Below the pieces are notes generated by a model. That model was not told the DNA's origin, searched no databases, and saw only the letters and a list, made by a program, of their open reading frames with translations. The position numbers and the translations under genes are program-made. A stretch of 64,000 nt of DNA from Agroathelia rolfsii (lineage: Eukaryota > Basidiomycota > Agaricomycetes > Amylocorticiales > Amylocorticiaceae): NCBI GenBank assembly GCA_018343915.1, contig JABRWF010000005.1, positions 3,135,001-3,199,000 on the forward strand, in the 5' to 3' direction. Shown here piece by piece: positions 47,890-58,800 of this stretch; positions within the stretch are counted from its first letter, which is position 1, and every line of letters starts with the position of its first letter.

Positions 47890-48492
47890 CTAATTTAGGT
47901 CATGAATCAGATTAATCTTTCCATTTCTGCATTTGGTGCCTGTCAGAAACAACAATTGAGATGTCCCTGTTAAATTACAAACCATTGAACGATTCGTCTG
48001 CATCTGAGTGTCTTCATAATACGAATGTCTCGAATCTTTGGGTGGTTGTGTTTGCGTGGGCGGCGGAGCGATACTTGAAATTATAATGGAGCAGAGAAAC
48101 CGGCCGCCTAATCCCAGTATCCCGGAGCATACGAGTGCTATCCCGCACAATGCAAGTAACGGGTAGAGGGCAGTCAAAACTCGTACAACGGCGGTGTATG
48201 GAGCTTGTACGAATATTTCGAAGAGCGAATGCACAAGGGCGACGAATGGATGTAGTGGTCCATAAAGCAGCCTAATTGACCACCATACAAGCACAGACAT
48301 TGGTTTGTATACCAGCCATGCGATGATCGAGATTAAGCGAAGAGATTTCGTGGCAAGTGAAGGTATTTGCTTGAGTAGAAATAAGAGTAAGTCTGGAAAG
48401 ACTTCGCGTGCGCTCTCGCTGGTGGGATTATTCATACTGCTTGCAGCACTAGAAAGTGTGGCTATGGGAATAGGCGAGGAAACGGGCTCCAT
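47890..48492 (-). CDS. Small fungal membrane protein of unknown function
   Basis: The open frame encodes about 200 residues; the ATG is at 48490-48492. The N-terminus is Ser/Pro-rich, followed by amphipathic and hydrophobic helices: FPDLLLFLLKQIPSLATKSLRL, ISIIAWLVYKPMSVLVWWSIRLLYG, then HPFVALVHSLFEIF and VLTALYPLLALCGIALVCSGILGLGGRF. The tail is Pro/Gln-rich. A possible short 3' intron (starting gtttgtaat near 47975) would replace the last residues. I do not recognise the family. A decayed copy of this gene lies at about 51230-51480, which argues that it is or was a real gene. Probably an ER or nuclear-envelope-type protein with 3-4 membrane helices, but this is inference. Confidence 0.62.
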   Translation of the reverse strand: MEPVSSPIPIATLSSAASSMNNPTSESAREVFPDLLLFLLKQIPSLATKSLRLISIIAWLVYKPMSVLVWWSIRLLYGPLHPFVALVHSLFEIFVQAPYTAVVRVLTALYPLLALCGIALVCSGILGLGGRFLCSIIISSIAPPPTQTQPPKDSRHSYYEDTQMQTNRSMVCNLTGTSQLLFLTGTKCRNGKINLIHDLN

Positions 48493-48849
48493 AGTGCCTT
48501 CTAATGAGAGGATGTGACAGTCGATATGGCTTGGACTTGAGCTTGAACTATCAAATATTGAACATGATGCATGATGACGGCGATTCGTTGATGTGCTCCC
48601 GTTAAACCGACCTCAGAGTGATCATGATCACGTGATTTATTGTTATTATTATTTCATTTGAACTCGGAATAAAGCAAACGAAATAGTGATGGATTTATAT
48701 TATCATGAGTCATGGGTGCCTCTAATACTATTTAGTCGAACAATATAACCACCTCTAATTCAGCTCACATGGAAGTCGATCGAATTATGAGTTGTTATTC
48801 ATTAGTGTTATGTTCATACCTATTGTTCAGCAGCATTAAGTTCAGTTCC

Positions 48850-49050
48850 GAGTCCGGGGAAAGAACACAAACTGAGGCAGTTGAGGCTTTCAAAAATAAA
48901 CTGTTAGAATCTCAATCAGCATTACAGCATGAGAACAAAATTATGTTGGCGTTCAGGCCGTTTAAATTTGGAGGCACTGGCAACATTGACGCTTGAGTTG
49001 CAGTGCCAGTGTCCATGACGAAAGCAAGTATCTCCAAGCGATAGGCAATA
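48850..49050 (-). pseudogene. F-box gene fragment, relic of a duplicate of 51751-53378
   Basis: Plus-strand sequence at 49011-49042 (gtccatgacgaaagcaagta...) matches 52143-52174 of the F-box gene at 28 of 32 bases. Weaker similarity continues on the left (gaggctttcaaaaataaactg against gaagctttcaagaacaagctg). This spans the end of the F-box gene's first exon, its intron and the start of exon 2. The rest of the gene was not recognised here, and the frame is interrupted. It is therefore a truncated, decayed duplicate. Confidence 0.7.
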
Positions 49051-49638
49051 TAATTAAATCAGGCATAAAGCAGTGTCTTTCGTCAACCCGGTAGCTTGAG
49101 GACCTAGATGCGCGGGTAAGCAGAGGTTTCGAGCCCGCAAACTTGAAGTCTCTCATCAGGAGGCTGAATCGCTAGTACCCTTGTCACACCTCTCTGACAG
49201 ATGTGCATGTGTGCTGGGAGGGGGGAGGGGTTCTTGGTTCTTAGTTGGTCGCTTAGTCTAGCAATTGGAGAGAATGGAGGAGAGCACGGAGTCTTCTCAG
49301 CTAAGAGCAAGCGAGCAATTTTCTACCGGCCATACTATGTAGTAACCTTGTAGTAAGCCTTTTACATGTTAATGCTCCACAATCAATGGCATACTCACAG
49401 AGATCAGTAGACGTATCACTGACAATACACTTGGGTTGATTGATCAAATCAACCTATGAGGCCTTGTTCCTGTGGATATAACAAGGTTTAGCTGTCTCAA
49501 ATGCTAGTAGGTATTATTAACTTGAATTCATCATTCATCAACAGCATCCTGGAAATAAAGAATGGATTAATCAAAGATTGACTTTGAAAACGACGCCGCT
49601 CTTGATTAGCATCATTAGCTGCTATTATCGGAATCAAG

Positions 49639-49647
49639 TATATAAAG
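49639..49647 (+). promoter_or_regulatory. TATA-like element of the integral membrane protein gene
   Basis: TATATAAAG lies 55 bases before the ATG at 49702. The close spacing implies a very short leader. Motif and position only. Confidence 0.45.
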
Positions 49648-49701
49648 ACCATTTATCCGTATAATGATTTCTTTCAGAATATATATTCTTCTCCAACTGA
49701 C

Positions 49702-50962
49702 ATGTCTGCGTCTATCGCTATCGAGTTTGAACAGTCTGTCTATCTTGGAATGCTACTCTTTATGGTCAATACAGTATACACGTTTTGCATTATAAATGCA
49801 GATACTAACCGAGTAAACAACAGGCCTTTATTCTGGCATTGTTTTTTTGTCCACTGGTGTCATCTTATCCAACCCCAATTTCACTCATCGACAACAAATT
49901 ATATATATATATCATATGGTGCCATACAGTGGTTGCTCAATACTATGTTACTTTGTCCTTGCCACCGTTCGGACAGATGATGTGGATCACATACCGTAAC
50001 AAGTATCGTGACGGTCCTATGGAGTATTACAGTCTTCAATTCGCCGCCTCAAGATATATGCTACTGGGCAATGCTGTGCAGGATTCGAGATTCCTCCTAA
50101 GCGATGCCTTATTGGTGAGCTAACATTTCATTTGCAACTTTTGGATCTAGCGACGAGACGAGCCGAATCCTTACTTAGATATATCGTTGTTACATCATTG
50201 TTAGCTTAAGAATATGGGTTATAATACCTCTAGTTTTGAGCTCTATTACTTCTTTCTGTGCGTGCAATCTGGTGTGCTGATTAATATATCTAGTCAATAA
50301 CTTACCTGAACAGCCCTGTTTACGACGACAATCCCATTGAATGTCTTGCTTCTGAGTGATCAACTTTATCTTGCAAATGGGATCAACTCGGCCGCCATCG
50401 CTTTTACTACCTTCACCAATGTCATGGCCACTGTCATGATTTCCTTCCGGATATTATCTGTGTTTTACAGTATCCGTGAGTTTGTAGATCCAGAAATGAC
50501 GAGGCCTTATACTAGTGTGGTGGCCATACTTGTTGAGTCCGCCGTGCCCTGCGCTGTTCTTGGAATCATCACTGGTACCATCTGGCCGCTGCCTAAACCC
50601 CCTGCATGGGGAACAGTACTGTATTTTTTGTGGTCAGCATCTCTTGTGAGTTGTATAGATGGGGCGCTCCAAACAATAAGAGCTCTCCTGAATTCGCTAA
50701 TTTCTTGCAGGCGGTATTTCCGCAACTCATTATTCTACGCGTCGCACAAGGCAATGCATGGACACGAACAACCTCGGAAGAATTAGCACGTGCGACGAAG
50801 TCAGAGGCCTTTGTACCTCAGAAAAATACCCATGCAGCGTCGGTGCAAGCACCAGACAGTGTACACGCTTTCATCCCCACAAAATCTACCAGTAGCATAG
50901 ATGGTAATGGCATAGCTGGTCTCGAGCATGGATCCGCCGTAATGGCGATGCAAAGGCACTAA
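49702..50962 (+). CDS. Agaricomycete-type 7-TM integral membrane protein
   Basis: Multipass membrane protein of a family common in mushroom-forming fungi; function unknown. The ATG at 49702 opens MSASIAIEFEQSVYLGMLL. An intron (donor near 49772, acceptor aacaacag near 49823) brings in AFILALFFCPLV. A further exon has YRNKYRDGPMEYYSLQFAAS and GNAVQDSRFLLSDALL, corresponding to the loop and helix with the Gly-Pro and Asp motifs of the family. Later exons encode NGINSAAIAFTTFTNVMATVMISFRIL, VAILVESAVPCAVLGIITGTIW, and after a short intron AVFPQLIILRVAQGNAW, the family's C-terminal signature (PQLIILRVA). The tail ends before TAA at 50960-50962. Different family from the DUF6534 gene at 13122. Confidence 0.78.
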
Positions 50963-51750
50963 AAAAACAGTGCCAGGACCTCATTTGGCACATAATTGAA
51001 AGTTATGCTTATCATCTAGGAGATAGTAAGCTATGTCATAAATCAAAGTTGTCCTTCCATTTCTATGTCTGCAGCCTACTACACTAACGATTGAGGCACC
51101 ATACTTGAAGAGCATAAACTAATGCATACATCGCCAGTATTTCATGTACTGTTTGAATCAGCGCTGGTGTTAGCCTTAGAAGAGCAAGCTTTGATTCCAT
51201 CATAATCATAAAGAAACGAAGTTAAGTACCCATACCTATTTTCCCAGAGCATACATATTATATCCCAAAGACACGCAAACAATGAGTAAAGAGCGCTCAG
51301 AACTTGTACAACAGCTCTATGTGTGATCTAAATGAATAATCCAAAAGTAACTGTATAAGGACGGTAAATGGATGCAGCAGGCCGTAGAGCAGCCTAATCA
51401 ACCGATGCAGGCCATAAAAATCGATTTATATATCATCTATAAGATAGTGGAATTAAAATAGAGAGACTACATGAGAAGTAGAAGTAGTATTCGCTTGAGT
51501 ATCATGATGATTGAACATGACGGTGATGGTGATTCGTCTGCTCGGATGCTTCCGAGTTCGCGTGAAAGGTTGCAATGAGAAAATGGCATATAAGGCTCAT
51601 TAACTTATTGTTATTTCCTTATGGTATCCACTGACAGTAATCAAAAAAGATAAAACACCCTCCCTATAGGGAAAAACCATTGAAAGTAGTAGAATAGAAG
51701 AAAAAAAATCGGGGGAGATAATAATTGACGTGCAAAAAGGATACAAATCA
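50963..51750. other. Intergenic region with membrane-gene relic
   Basis: Between the integral membrane gene and the F-box gene stop. It contains the decayed copy described separately at about 51230-51640. The rest is AT-rich and shows no gene. Confidence 0.5.
51230..51640 (-). pseudogene. Decayed duplicate of the small membrane-protein gene at 47890-48492
   Basis: Aligned by eye with 48120-48660. Shared stretches include cccagagcatac, aacttgtacaaca against aactcgtacaacg, and aatggatgcagcaggccgtagagcagcctaat against aatggatgtagtggtccataaagcagcctaat. Upstream similarity includes attgaacatgacggtgatggtgattcg against attgaacatgatgcatgatgacggcgattcg, and ttattgttatt. Insertions, deletions and stops break every frame. 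Both gene body and 5' flank are duplicated, so this was a DNA-level duplication rather than a processed copy. Confidence 0.72.
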
Positions 51751-53378
51751 TTATATTGCGTAAGGTGCTACACCAAAATGATTCCTCCATAAACCTGAGC
51801 CAAGATCGCCATGGGTCTTCCTGTCAAATATCAAACATGATCCTTGGCGTATTTCGTACCACGAATAGTCCGACCAGCCAGTAAGACATATGCGGTCCAT
51901 GGACGGGTGCGTGTTTGTCAGTGTTTGAAGCAATGACTCGAATGGTCTGATTACCTCCGAGCCAATCCACGTGAAAGTCGGATCGTGAATCGTTATGTCC
52001 AAAATCTTCAACCCTCGTGGGAGAGATACAAGGCTGAAGCTTTCAAGAACAAGCTGGGAGGATTGTGATCAGCCATATAACATTGAGATTGGAGCAGAAA
52101 TATCCCTACCTCGACACTCAGTGGCAACTCTAACGTCGCAGTATCCATGATGAAAGCAAGTTTTTCCAAGCGATGACAACATGCTAGTATTTGTCTTATC
52201 ATACTCTCTGTAGGTGCGTCGGAGACTGTAAGATCAAGCGATACAAGTCCATGGAGGATGGTACGGCCGACAGTCTCTACAAAATCTCGAAGGAACCAGC
52301 GGAAAAATGTGTCCTCATGGCTTATCACCGTTGTGAGGTGGCGAATCCTCTTCGGCACACAGTAGCGGAGCGTATACCGAATATCACCGTCAAATGTTTC
52401 GACATGAGGAAACACTCTGGTTCCTTCGGGAAGTTGTACCGCACTATTCATGGGATCGAAGCGGATGACCAATTTGGTGATTTTTGAGCAAGCTGCCGCT
52501 AGTGAGGGAGTGATTGTTTGCGGGCTTTCAACAATCAAAGTGCGCAAAGAGGGAAGAGTGCCTAGTGCACGAACTCGCTCTTCGAGCCGACGTCTATCCC
52601 TAAGAAAGACAGAGTGGCCGATTTCCAATGACTCAAGGTTATTGGAGATGACTAAATCGTATGTAGCGAAGCCAACGTTACCCGTCAGTGGGAAAAAGCC
52701 TGACAAAGAGAGGTTGCGGATACACAAATCGGCATTCGCGGCTGGCGAAATGGCAGACGAATCTAGTCTGACCTTAACGCCATGCATACCCAGTCGCGAA
52801 AGTTCAGATATATACGCCGGCTTTATCAACATGGATTGCAGCACAATCTCTCTGAGAGATGGAAATAAGGCAAGAAATTCGACAATCTCTCCAATGGCAA
52901 TGCAGTTCCCATCCAATAAGCTTCCTCCAGTACAAAAAAGTCGCATACGGAAAATCCGGGACGCTATCGATGGTCGAGAAATGAACGTGAGTTTCTCCAT
53001 CCATGCTTGTCTGGGACCACCTCGTTCATATGTCTTAGGGTCTATTTCGGAATGATCCACTGGCGCAGAAGTGTGAGCATGATGCTCACAGCCTTCACAG
53101 TCCAAAGTAACGGATCGAAAGAGAAGCGGTAGGGCAATGTCTCTTATCAAATGGTCGACAAAAGACATGCTGTGCAGATCCCGTGGTGCAGAGATATGTC
53201 CCAAGACGTGAAGCCAGACTTCAACTGGCAGAACCTCGGGTGAAGACCGTGCAGTAGAAATTCGATGCATGGGTATTCGTATCCTATGTTCAATGGTGTC
53301 GTTGGTATGAGATTTAGATTTCCCTTTTGAGAATGAGAATTCGCTTGTCTGAAGCCATTTCGGTGGAACGAGTATCAT
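51751..53378 (-). CDS. F-box protein, agaricomycete leucine-rich type
   Basis: Probable substrate receptor of an SCF ubiquitin ligase. The ATG is at 53376-53378. Two exons, 52110-53378 and 51751-52053, join at gtaggg...cctcccag to 1572 nt, or 523 residues. After a basic Ser-rich N-terminus the F-box reads LPVEVWLHVLGHISAPRDLHSMSFVDHLIRDIALPLLFRSV. Degenerate leucine-rich segments follow (LFPSLREIVL, LESLEIGHSVF, LPSLRTLIVES, CHRLEKLAFIMD, GLKILDITIH). Large families of such genes with few orthologues are typical of mushroom genomes. The substrate is unknown. A fragment of a sister copy lies at about 48850-49050. Divergently transcribed from the 3-beta-HSD-like gene, 187 bases apart. Confidence 0.8.
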
Positions 53379-53565
53379 GAGAAGAAAGCGGTTTTGCCCT
53401 ACAATATCTGTATGTACTGAGGCGATAGCCGGGCCGAGCCATTCCGGACTGTGACGAAAGCGTGCTTACGCAACTCGATTACTTTCTCCAGCCATAACTG
53501 AAATCGAACAACATGACTTCAACCTCGACTCGAAGTTGCACTTTTCTGTAGTTGCTGTTTCTCGG
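53379..53565. promoter_or_regulatory. Compact bidirectional promoter
   Basis: Only 187 bases separate the F-box gene ATG (minus) from the dehydrogenase ATG (plus). The plus-strand leader is pyrimidine-rich. No shared regulatory motif was identified. Confidence 0.5.
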
Positions 53566-55190
53566 ATGCTGTACCTTTTACTCATTCTTTTTTCTCTTTT
53601 ATTTTTGCTGTATCTATATGTACTTCGAAACGACAAAGCTCTTTCCTCTCTTCCCTCTGATGCTAGGGCTTTCACACCTCATCGTATAAATGCCAATTCT
53701 ATTCTCAAAACTACTTCACAAATTCTGGAAAAGGATCACCCCATACGGGAATTCCTGCCACAGAGAACAGGCGGACGCTACATAGTTGTGGGTGGGGTAA
53801 GGTTGCGATATTCTAATTCTGTATATCCATTCCAACGATTTGGCATATACTTGATTAGGCCGGTTTTCTTGGAGGGTGGATCGTATTGCATCTCCTCGCA
53901 CGCGGAGAAGATCCGCGTTGTATCCGTATCTTGGATATACGCCCACCAACTCGCCCAGATCTCAAGGAAGGGAAAGCTAAAGATGTTGCATTCTTTCGCG
54001 TCGACATTTCTGATGCACAAGCTGTTGACGAGGCTTTCAAAGCTCCCTGGCCCACACCATCGACTGAAGACACTCATCGGCCTACATTGTTGACAGTTTT
54101 TCATACTGCAGCAAACATTAGATTTTATGAGCGCCACCAGTTCCTCCTATATCGCTCTGCCAAAGTTAATGCTGATGGCACTCAGCACATCGTAGATTCT
54201 GCTCGGGCCATTGGCGCCTCTATACTAGTTTACACATCTTCTGGATCTATCGCAGTTCGCAGATCTCGTTTCTGGCTCTGGCCATGGGAAACACGCCCGC
54301 CATATTTTGTCCAGCTCTTGAACGACGATGACGAGACCTTGCCAAAGAAGCACGACGAATTCTTCAGCAACTATGCTGCCACCAAGATCGTAGCAGAACG
54401 TATCGTCCGCAAGGCTGATAAGGCGCCGTCTCTCGGTGCACTTGGGGGCGCTCTACGAACGGGTTGCCTACGTCCTGGGAATGGCGTATATGGTCCAGGT
54501 GGCGACATCCTCTGCGGCGCCTACCTCGTACGCAAAATAAACCCCTCATGGATTCAAAACATCGTTAATAGCTTTATCTACGTCGAGAACTGTTCCCTTG
54601 CACATCTATGCTATGAGCGCTGTCTGCTAAACCTCATTGATGGCCACACACCCGACGACAAAGACAAGGTTGGCGGCCAAGCATTCACCATTACCGATGC
54701 CGGTCCGCCCATCACGCACGGGGACGTCTATACCGCATTCGAGACGCTCACCGACGGCGAAACGACCTTCCCGCGCCTGTCGCCGACACTCATGCTCGGT
54801 TTCGCGCACATCCTCGAAGGATACTATCTTGTACACTACTTCCTCACGACTTCTACTTCTATCTGGTCCCCACCTGCCTTGATACGTACCCTTGCTCGCC
54901 GTATGCTGCCCGCACTTGGAGGCGACGTTGTCAACTTGCAGCCGTCACTATTCGCCTTGGCGAACGTCCACTTGATCTTTGACGATTCGCGTGCGCGTGC
55001 AGTGTTGGGCTACAGCCCGCTCTGGACCACAGCTGAAGGGTTGGTCAAGACCTGGCGGGCTTGGGAGCAAGGCGGCAGGAAGGGGGAGACGCGGTCGCTC
55101 GGGGGAGGTGTCAGCTTTGGCTTTGGTCTCGTGCGCGCCCAGCGGGGCGTCAAGCCCATGAGCCAAATAGCGCAAGAGATACGAAATTGA
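53566..55190 (+). CDS. Membrane-anchored 3-beta-hydroxysteroid dehydrogenase family protein (ERG26/NSDHL-like)
   Basis: Extended short-chain dehydrogenase of the 3-beta-HSD/isomerase family, which includes Erg26 of C-4 sterol demethylation. The ATG at 53566 (not the upstream TTG) opens a signal-anchor, MLYLLLILFSLLFLLYLYVL. Exons 53566-53796 and 53859-55190 join in frame inside the NAD motif, VVGG|AGFLGGWIVLHLL; total 520 residues. Other marks: DIRPPTRPDL, VFHTAANIRF, VNADGTQHIVDSARA, VYTSSGSIA, the catalytic YAATK and LRPGNGVYGPGGD. SFIYVENCSLAHLCYERCLL and the GQAFTITDAGPP segment are typical of this family. It is longer than classic Erg26, with an Arg/Gly-rich tail. It may be an Erg26-like paralog acting on another steroid or terpenoid. 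Convergent with HMG-CoA reductase. Confidence 0.82.
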
Positions 55191-55895
55191 AAAAGCTTAT
55201 ACTTGTAACAATGATGTATTTAACAATTTAAACAAGGCAAAATGAGACTGTAATTCATACACGTGAATCAATTCAATCTTTTATTCTATTCATATCTTAC
55301 GTTTCTTCTATTCGCTCAGTATTAAACTCCATTGGTGGTACCTACAACTCTGTATATAAGATACAATTTTTAAGGTAGAAGAGAGGGCAAGGAGAAAAAA
55401 GACACGACGACCCTTGAGTAGGTACAAAAAAAAATGCGCACATGGGAAGGCGACAAACTACTACAGCAGCAGAACAAAAGAGAAGATATGATCTGGACGT
55501 GAATTTAGTAGAAGAGCAAGTCAATGTGTACCTAGTTACGGTTGTTGGGACAGAACGAACAAGTGCCTGTGCTCAGCAAAGGAGGCGGAGACGAATACTC
55601 AAAAGAAAAGAAAAAAAATAGGGGGATATAAGAAAAGAAAAAAAGAATCCATGGGAATAATGCCGAATAAACAAGCAGTTCAGAGTGTGTGCGTCCTGGA
55701 GGTTCAGCATGTAGGTAAAGTATGAGTAAGAAATATATACGTAAATCAAAGTAGCCATTTATATATGTTCGGATGTCTTCTTCAAAAGAATGGGAATGGA
55801 ATAACGGAAAGAGGCTGGAATTTTATCGTTTCATTTCATTTCATCAAGCACTGTATTGAGGAGAGAAGAAAAGAGTTCAATGCAAATGCGCGTTC
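55191..55895. other. Convergent 3' region
   Basis: About 700 bases between the dehydrogenase stop and the HMG-CoA reductase stop. It is A-rich with several homopolymer tracts (near 55430 and 55610) and short featureless frames. Only 3' UTRs are inferred. Confidence 0.5.
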
Positions 55896-58800
55896 CTATC
55901 GACCATCAGTAGTTGTTGAATAAGGCGGCGGCGATGACCCGACTGACGAAGCGACAGTGGACGACGCCTGCGAAGGCTCACGCTCCAATTTTCTCGATGC
56001 CTTTTCCCCGACTTCCGCGTTCCAGAAGACACCAGCGTTTGCCGTCGGTGCGGGTGTGACGGGCGTGACGGGTGTCAGCGGGCGCGATACGGCGGGCGTA
56101 GCGGGCTGCGATCGGTTGTGAGCCATGTGGGCCCGAATGAGGTGACCTGCCGCGAGGGCAGACATGAGCGACAGTTCACCGGCCATGACGGCAGAAGCGA
56201 TGATGCGTGCCAATTTGCGTGCGTTTTCACCTGGTGTGGTGGGGTGTGCGCCCTTGATGCCAAGCATTTCTAGTATGGCGCCTTGAGCTGCGAGAACGGT
56301 GCCACCGCCAACGGTACCAACTTCGATAGAGGGCATGGTCACGGTGATAAGCAAGTCCTCTCCGTTGTTCGTCCTATTAAAAAAGAAAAAAGAAAAAAAA
56401 GAGACATTACATGAGCCTCAGACAGACATTAGAAACAATGAAATGTACACTCACGGTTCCATCAGGGTCATACAATTCGAACTCTCCACATTCTGCGCCG
56501 GGTCCTGACCCGTAGCGAGGAAAATAGCCGTGAGGATATTCGCCGCATGAGCATTGAAGCCGCCAATACTACCCGCCATCGCGCTACCCACAAGGTTCTT
56601 CTTCGTGTTCAAATTGCATAGCGCCGCGACTGTCGTCTTCAACACGCTCTTGACCACCTTACCAGGCACAGTCGCCTCAGCAACAACGCTCTTGCCTCTG
56701 CCTTCAATCCAGTTGATCGCTGCCGGCTTCTTATCCGTACAATAGTTGCCCGACAGCGCAAGCACGACCATGGACGGGTATCGCTGCTGCATCACCTCGA
56801 GCGCCTTCTCTGTGCCTTTAGAAATCATGTTCATGCCCATCGCATCGCCCGTCGTAGTTGAGAACCGAACGTAGAGCGTGCGGCCTGCGAGCGTGCACTT
56901 GAACCGCTGTAGCTTAGCAAACCGGGAGGTGGATTCGAACGCCGCCCTGAGTGCCTCGTAGCCCTCGTCGGAGTCGACCCAGATCTTGGCCTCACCTGCC
57001 TGGCGCACACTCGGGAAGTCGATGGCAGGTCCGCGCGTCATGGCATCCTGAGTGAGCACGGTAGAGACGCCTCCACCGGCATTAAGAGCCTTGCAACCGC
57101 GAGAGGTGGATGCGACGAGAGTGCCCTCAGCGGTGGCCATAGGGATATGTAACGATTCACCATCGATCTTGAGCGGGCCGGCGATACCGAGGGGAATGGG
57201 CATGTATCCGATCACGTTCTCGCAGCAGGCACCCATTACTCTCGAATAATCGTAGTCAGCCATGGGAACGAGAGAATTCTCCAGCGTCTTGGTCTTGGTT
57301 GCGCGGGCTGTGGAAAAAGTATCATCCTGTCAGGAGAAAGCACCTTACAAGTTCCACCAGAAATATGCACTTACAAATCAACGCCCTGCGAATTTTCACA
57401 GCCCGCTCCAAGTTGCCGAGAACCTTCTCCAGCGCATACGCCGCAATCTTGCCATTCTGAGCCAAGAGGACAATCTCCTCATCCGACAATAACTCCGTCG
57501 AGCCAGGCCCGCTCTCGAGAATCTCGATGCACTCTTCCAACGAACGTACGCCCTCCATAGCCTCGCCGTTCACTGACGGCACTCGTGATGGCGGGAACGG
57601 AGACGCAGCAGCCTGGAGCTCAATCTGGTTCTGGACGGGCGAACGTTCAACAGCAGCGGCCTTGTCAGCTTTCCTTTGTGCCTCAGCCAATTTAGTGTCA
57701 ACCGCTTCCAACATAAATGCCGGGACTGCAGCACGGACAGGCACGGGCGCAATCGGTTGGGGCCGCTCCTCTTCCGTCACCGGCTGGCTCAGTTTGGTAG
57801 GCTCATCAACAACAGCTGCCTTGCGGGATATAGACTCTTCAACGACTTCTTCCTCCCTTTCCTCTTCCCTTGGCTTCTCGAAGAACGTACGATCCAAAGG
57901 CCCAACGCTCCTGAACCGCACACCCTGCGCCGCCGCCTTGCCACTCCCACTCAAGCCGACAGCAATCCCCTTGAGAAGGTATCCGTTCAGTACCAAGCTG
58001 ATCGCAAGCACAATCACGATCCATTTGCTCAAGACGGGATCACCGACGAGGTGGGTCCAGCCAGTCATGAAGCGTGTCCAGCCCGCGACGAAGGTGTTGA
58101 CAAAGCCAAGCTTTTGGTGCTGAGCGGTGGTGGGTAGGGTAACGAGGATGTGGATAGGTGCCGAGATACGGACAAGGAGTTCCTTTGCAGAGGTGGGAAG
58201 AGATGCATCGGAGGTGGCGGTGGCAAGCTGAAGAAGGGCTGTGGAGATGGGTGTGCCACTAATATCCACCTTGCGCGATCCTGGAGACGGCTCGAGAGCA
58301 CTGTCGATAATGTCGTGTGTAGAAGATGTAGGCGTAGGTGTGAGCGTCGTGACCAAATTGAGGATATGAAGGGTCAAGAAGGTTACGATCTAAATGAGTG
58401 CAGATGAGCGATAGATGGGTTGGCAAAGAACAGTGATTGACACGTACCAAGAGCAATTTGAGTCTAGCGACGGGGTTTTCTTCAGGCTGCTTGCTCTTTG
58501 AGCCGTTAACCTCTGCACCCTTGTCACCGAGAATCCTGCCCCGCAAACTGCGACTAGGCGAGGCGGGACGAGATGTATGGGGAGACGCAGTGTTGCTCTT
58601 CATGGCCTTGGTTGATCGGACAGCCCTGATACGTCGAACCTGGAGGCAAAGGACCCATATATGAGCATCAAGACAATAGCAGTGCAAGAGGCCCACGCAG
58701 CGTTCCGAATCAATCAGTGATGACGGAGCGCTGGCAAGGGTAAGACCCGGTCACGTGCCAAGGCACAGAAGGGAATACTTGCTCACCTCGACCATGATAC

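Larger units (their letters stand above)
48493..49701. other. Intergenic region with F-box relic
   Basis: This region contains the promoter side of the small membrane gene, the F-box relic at about 48850-49050 and the upstream region of the next gene. The rest is AT-rich and contains no recognised gene. Confidence 0.5.

Noticed and set aside
49080..49150. tRNA-like string (ggtttcgagcccgc)
   Set aside because: Resembles a T-arm, but no acceptor, D-arm or anticodon arm could be paired around it.
57527..58137. Two long plus-strand frames of 153-198 codons
   Set aside because: Antisense shadows of the HMG-CoA reductase linker region.
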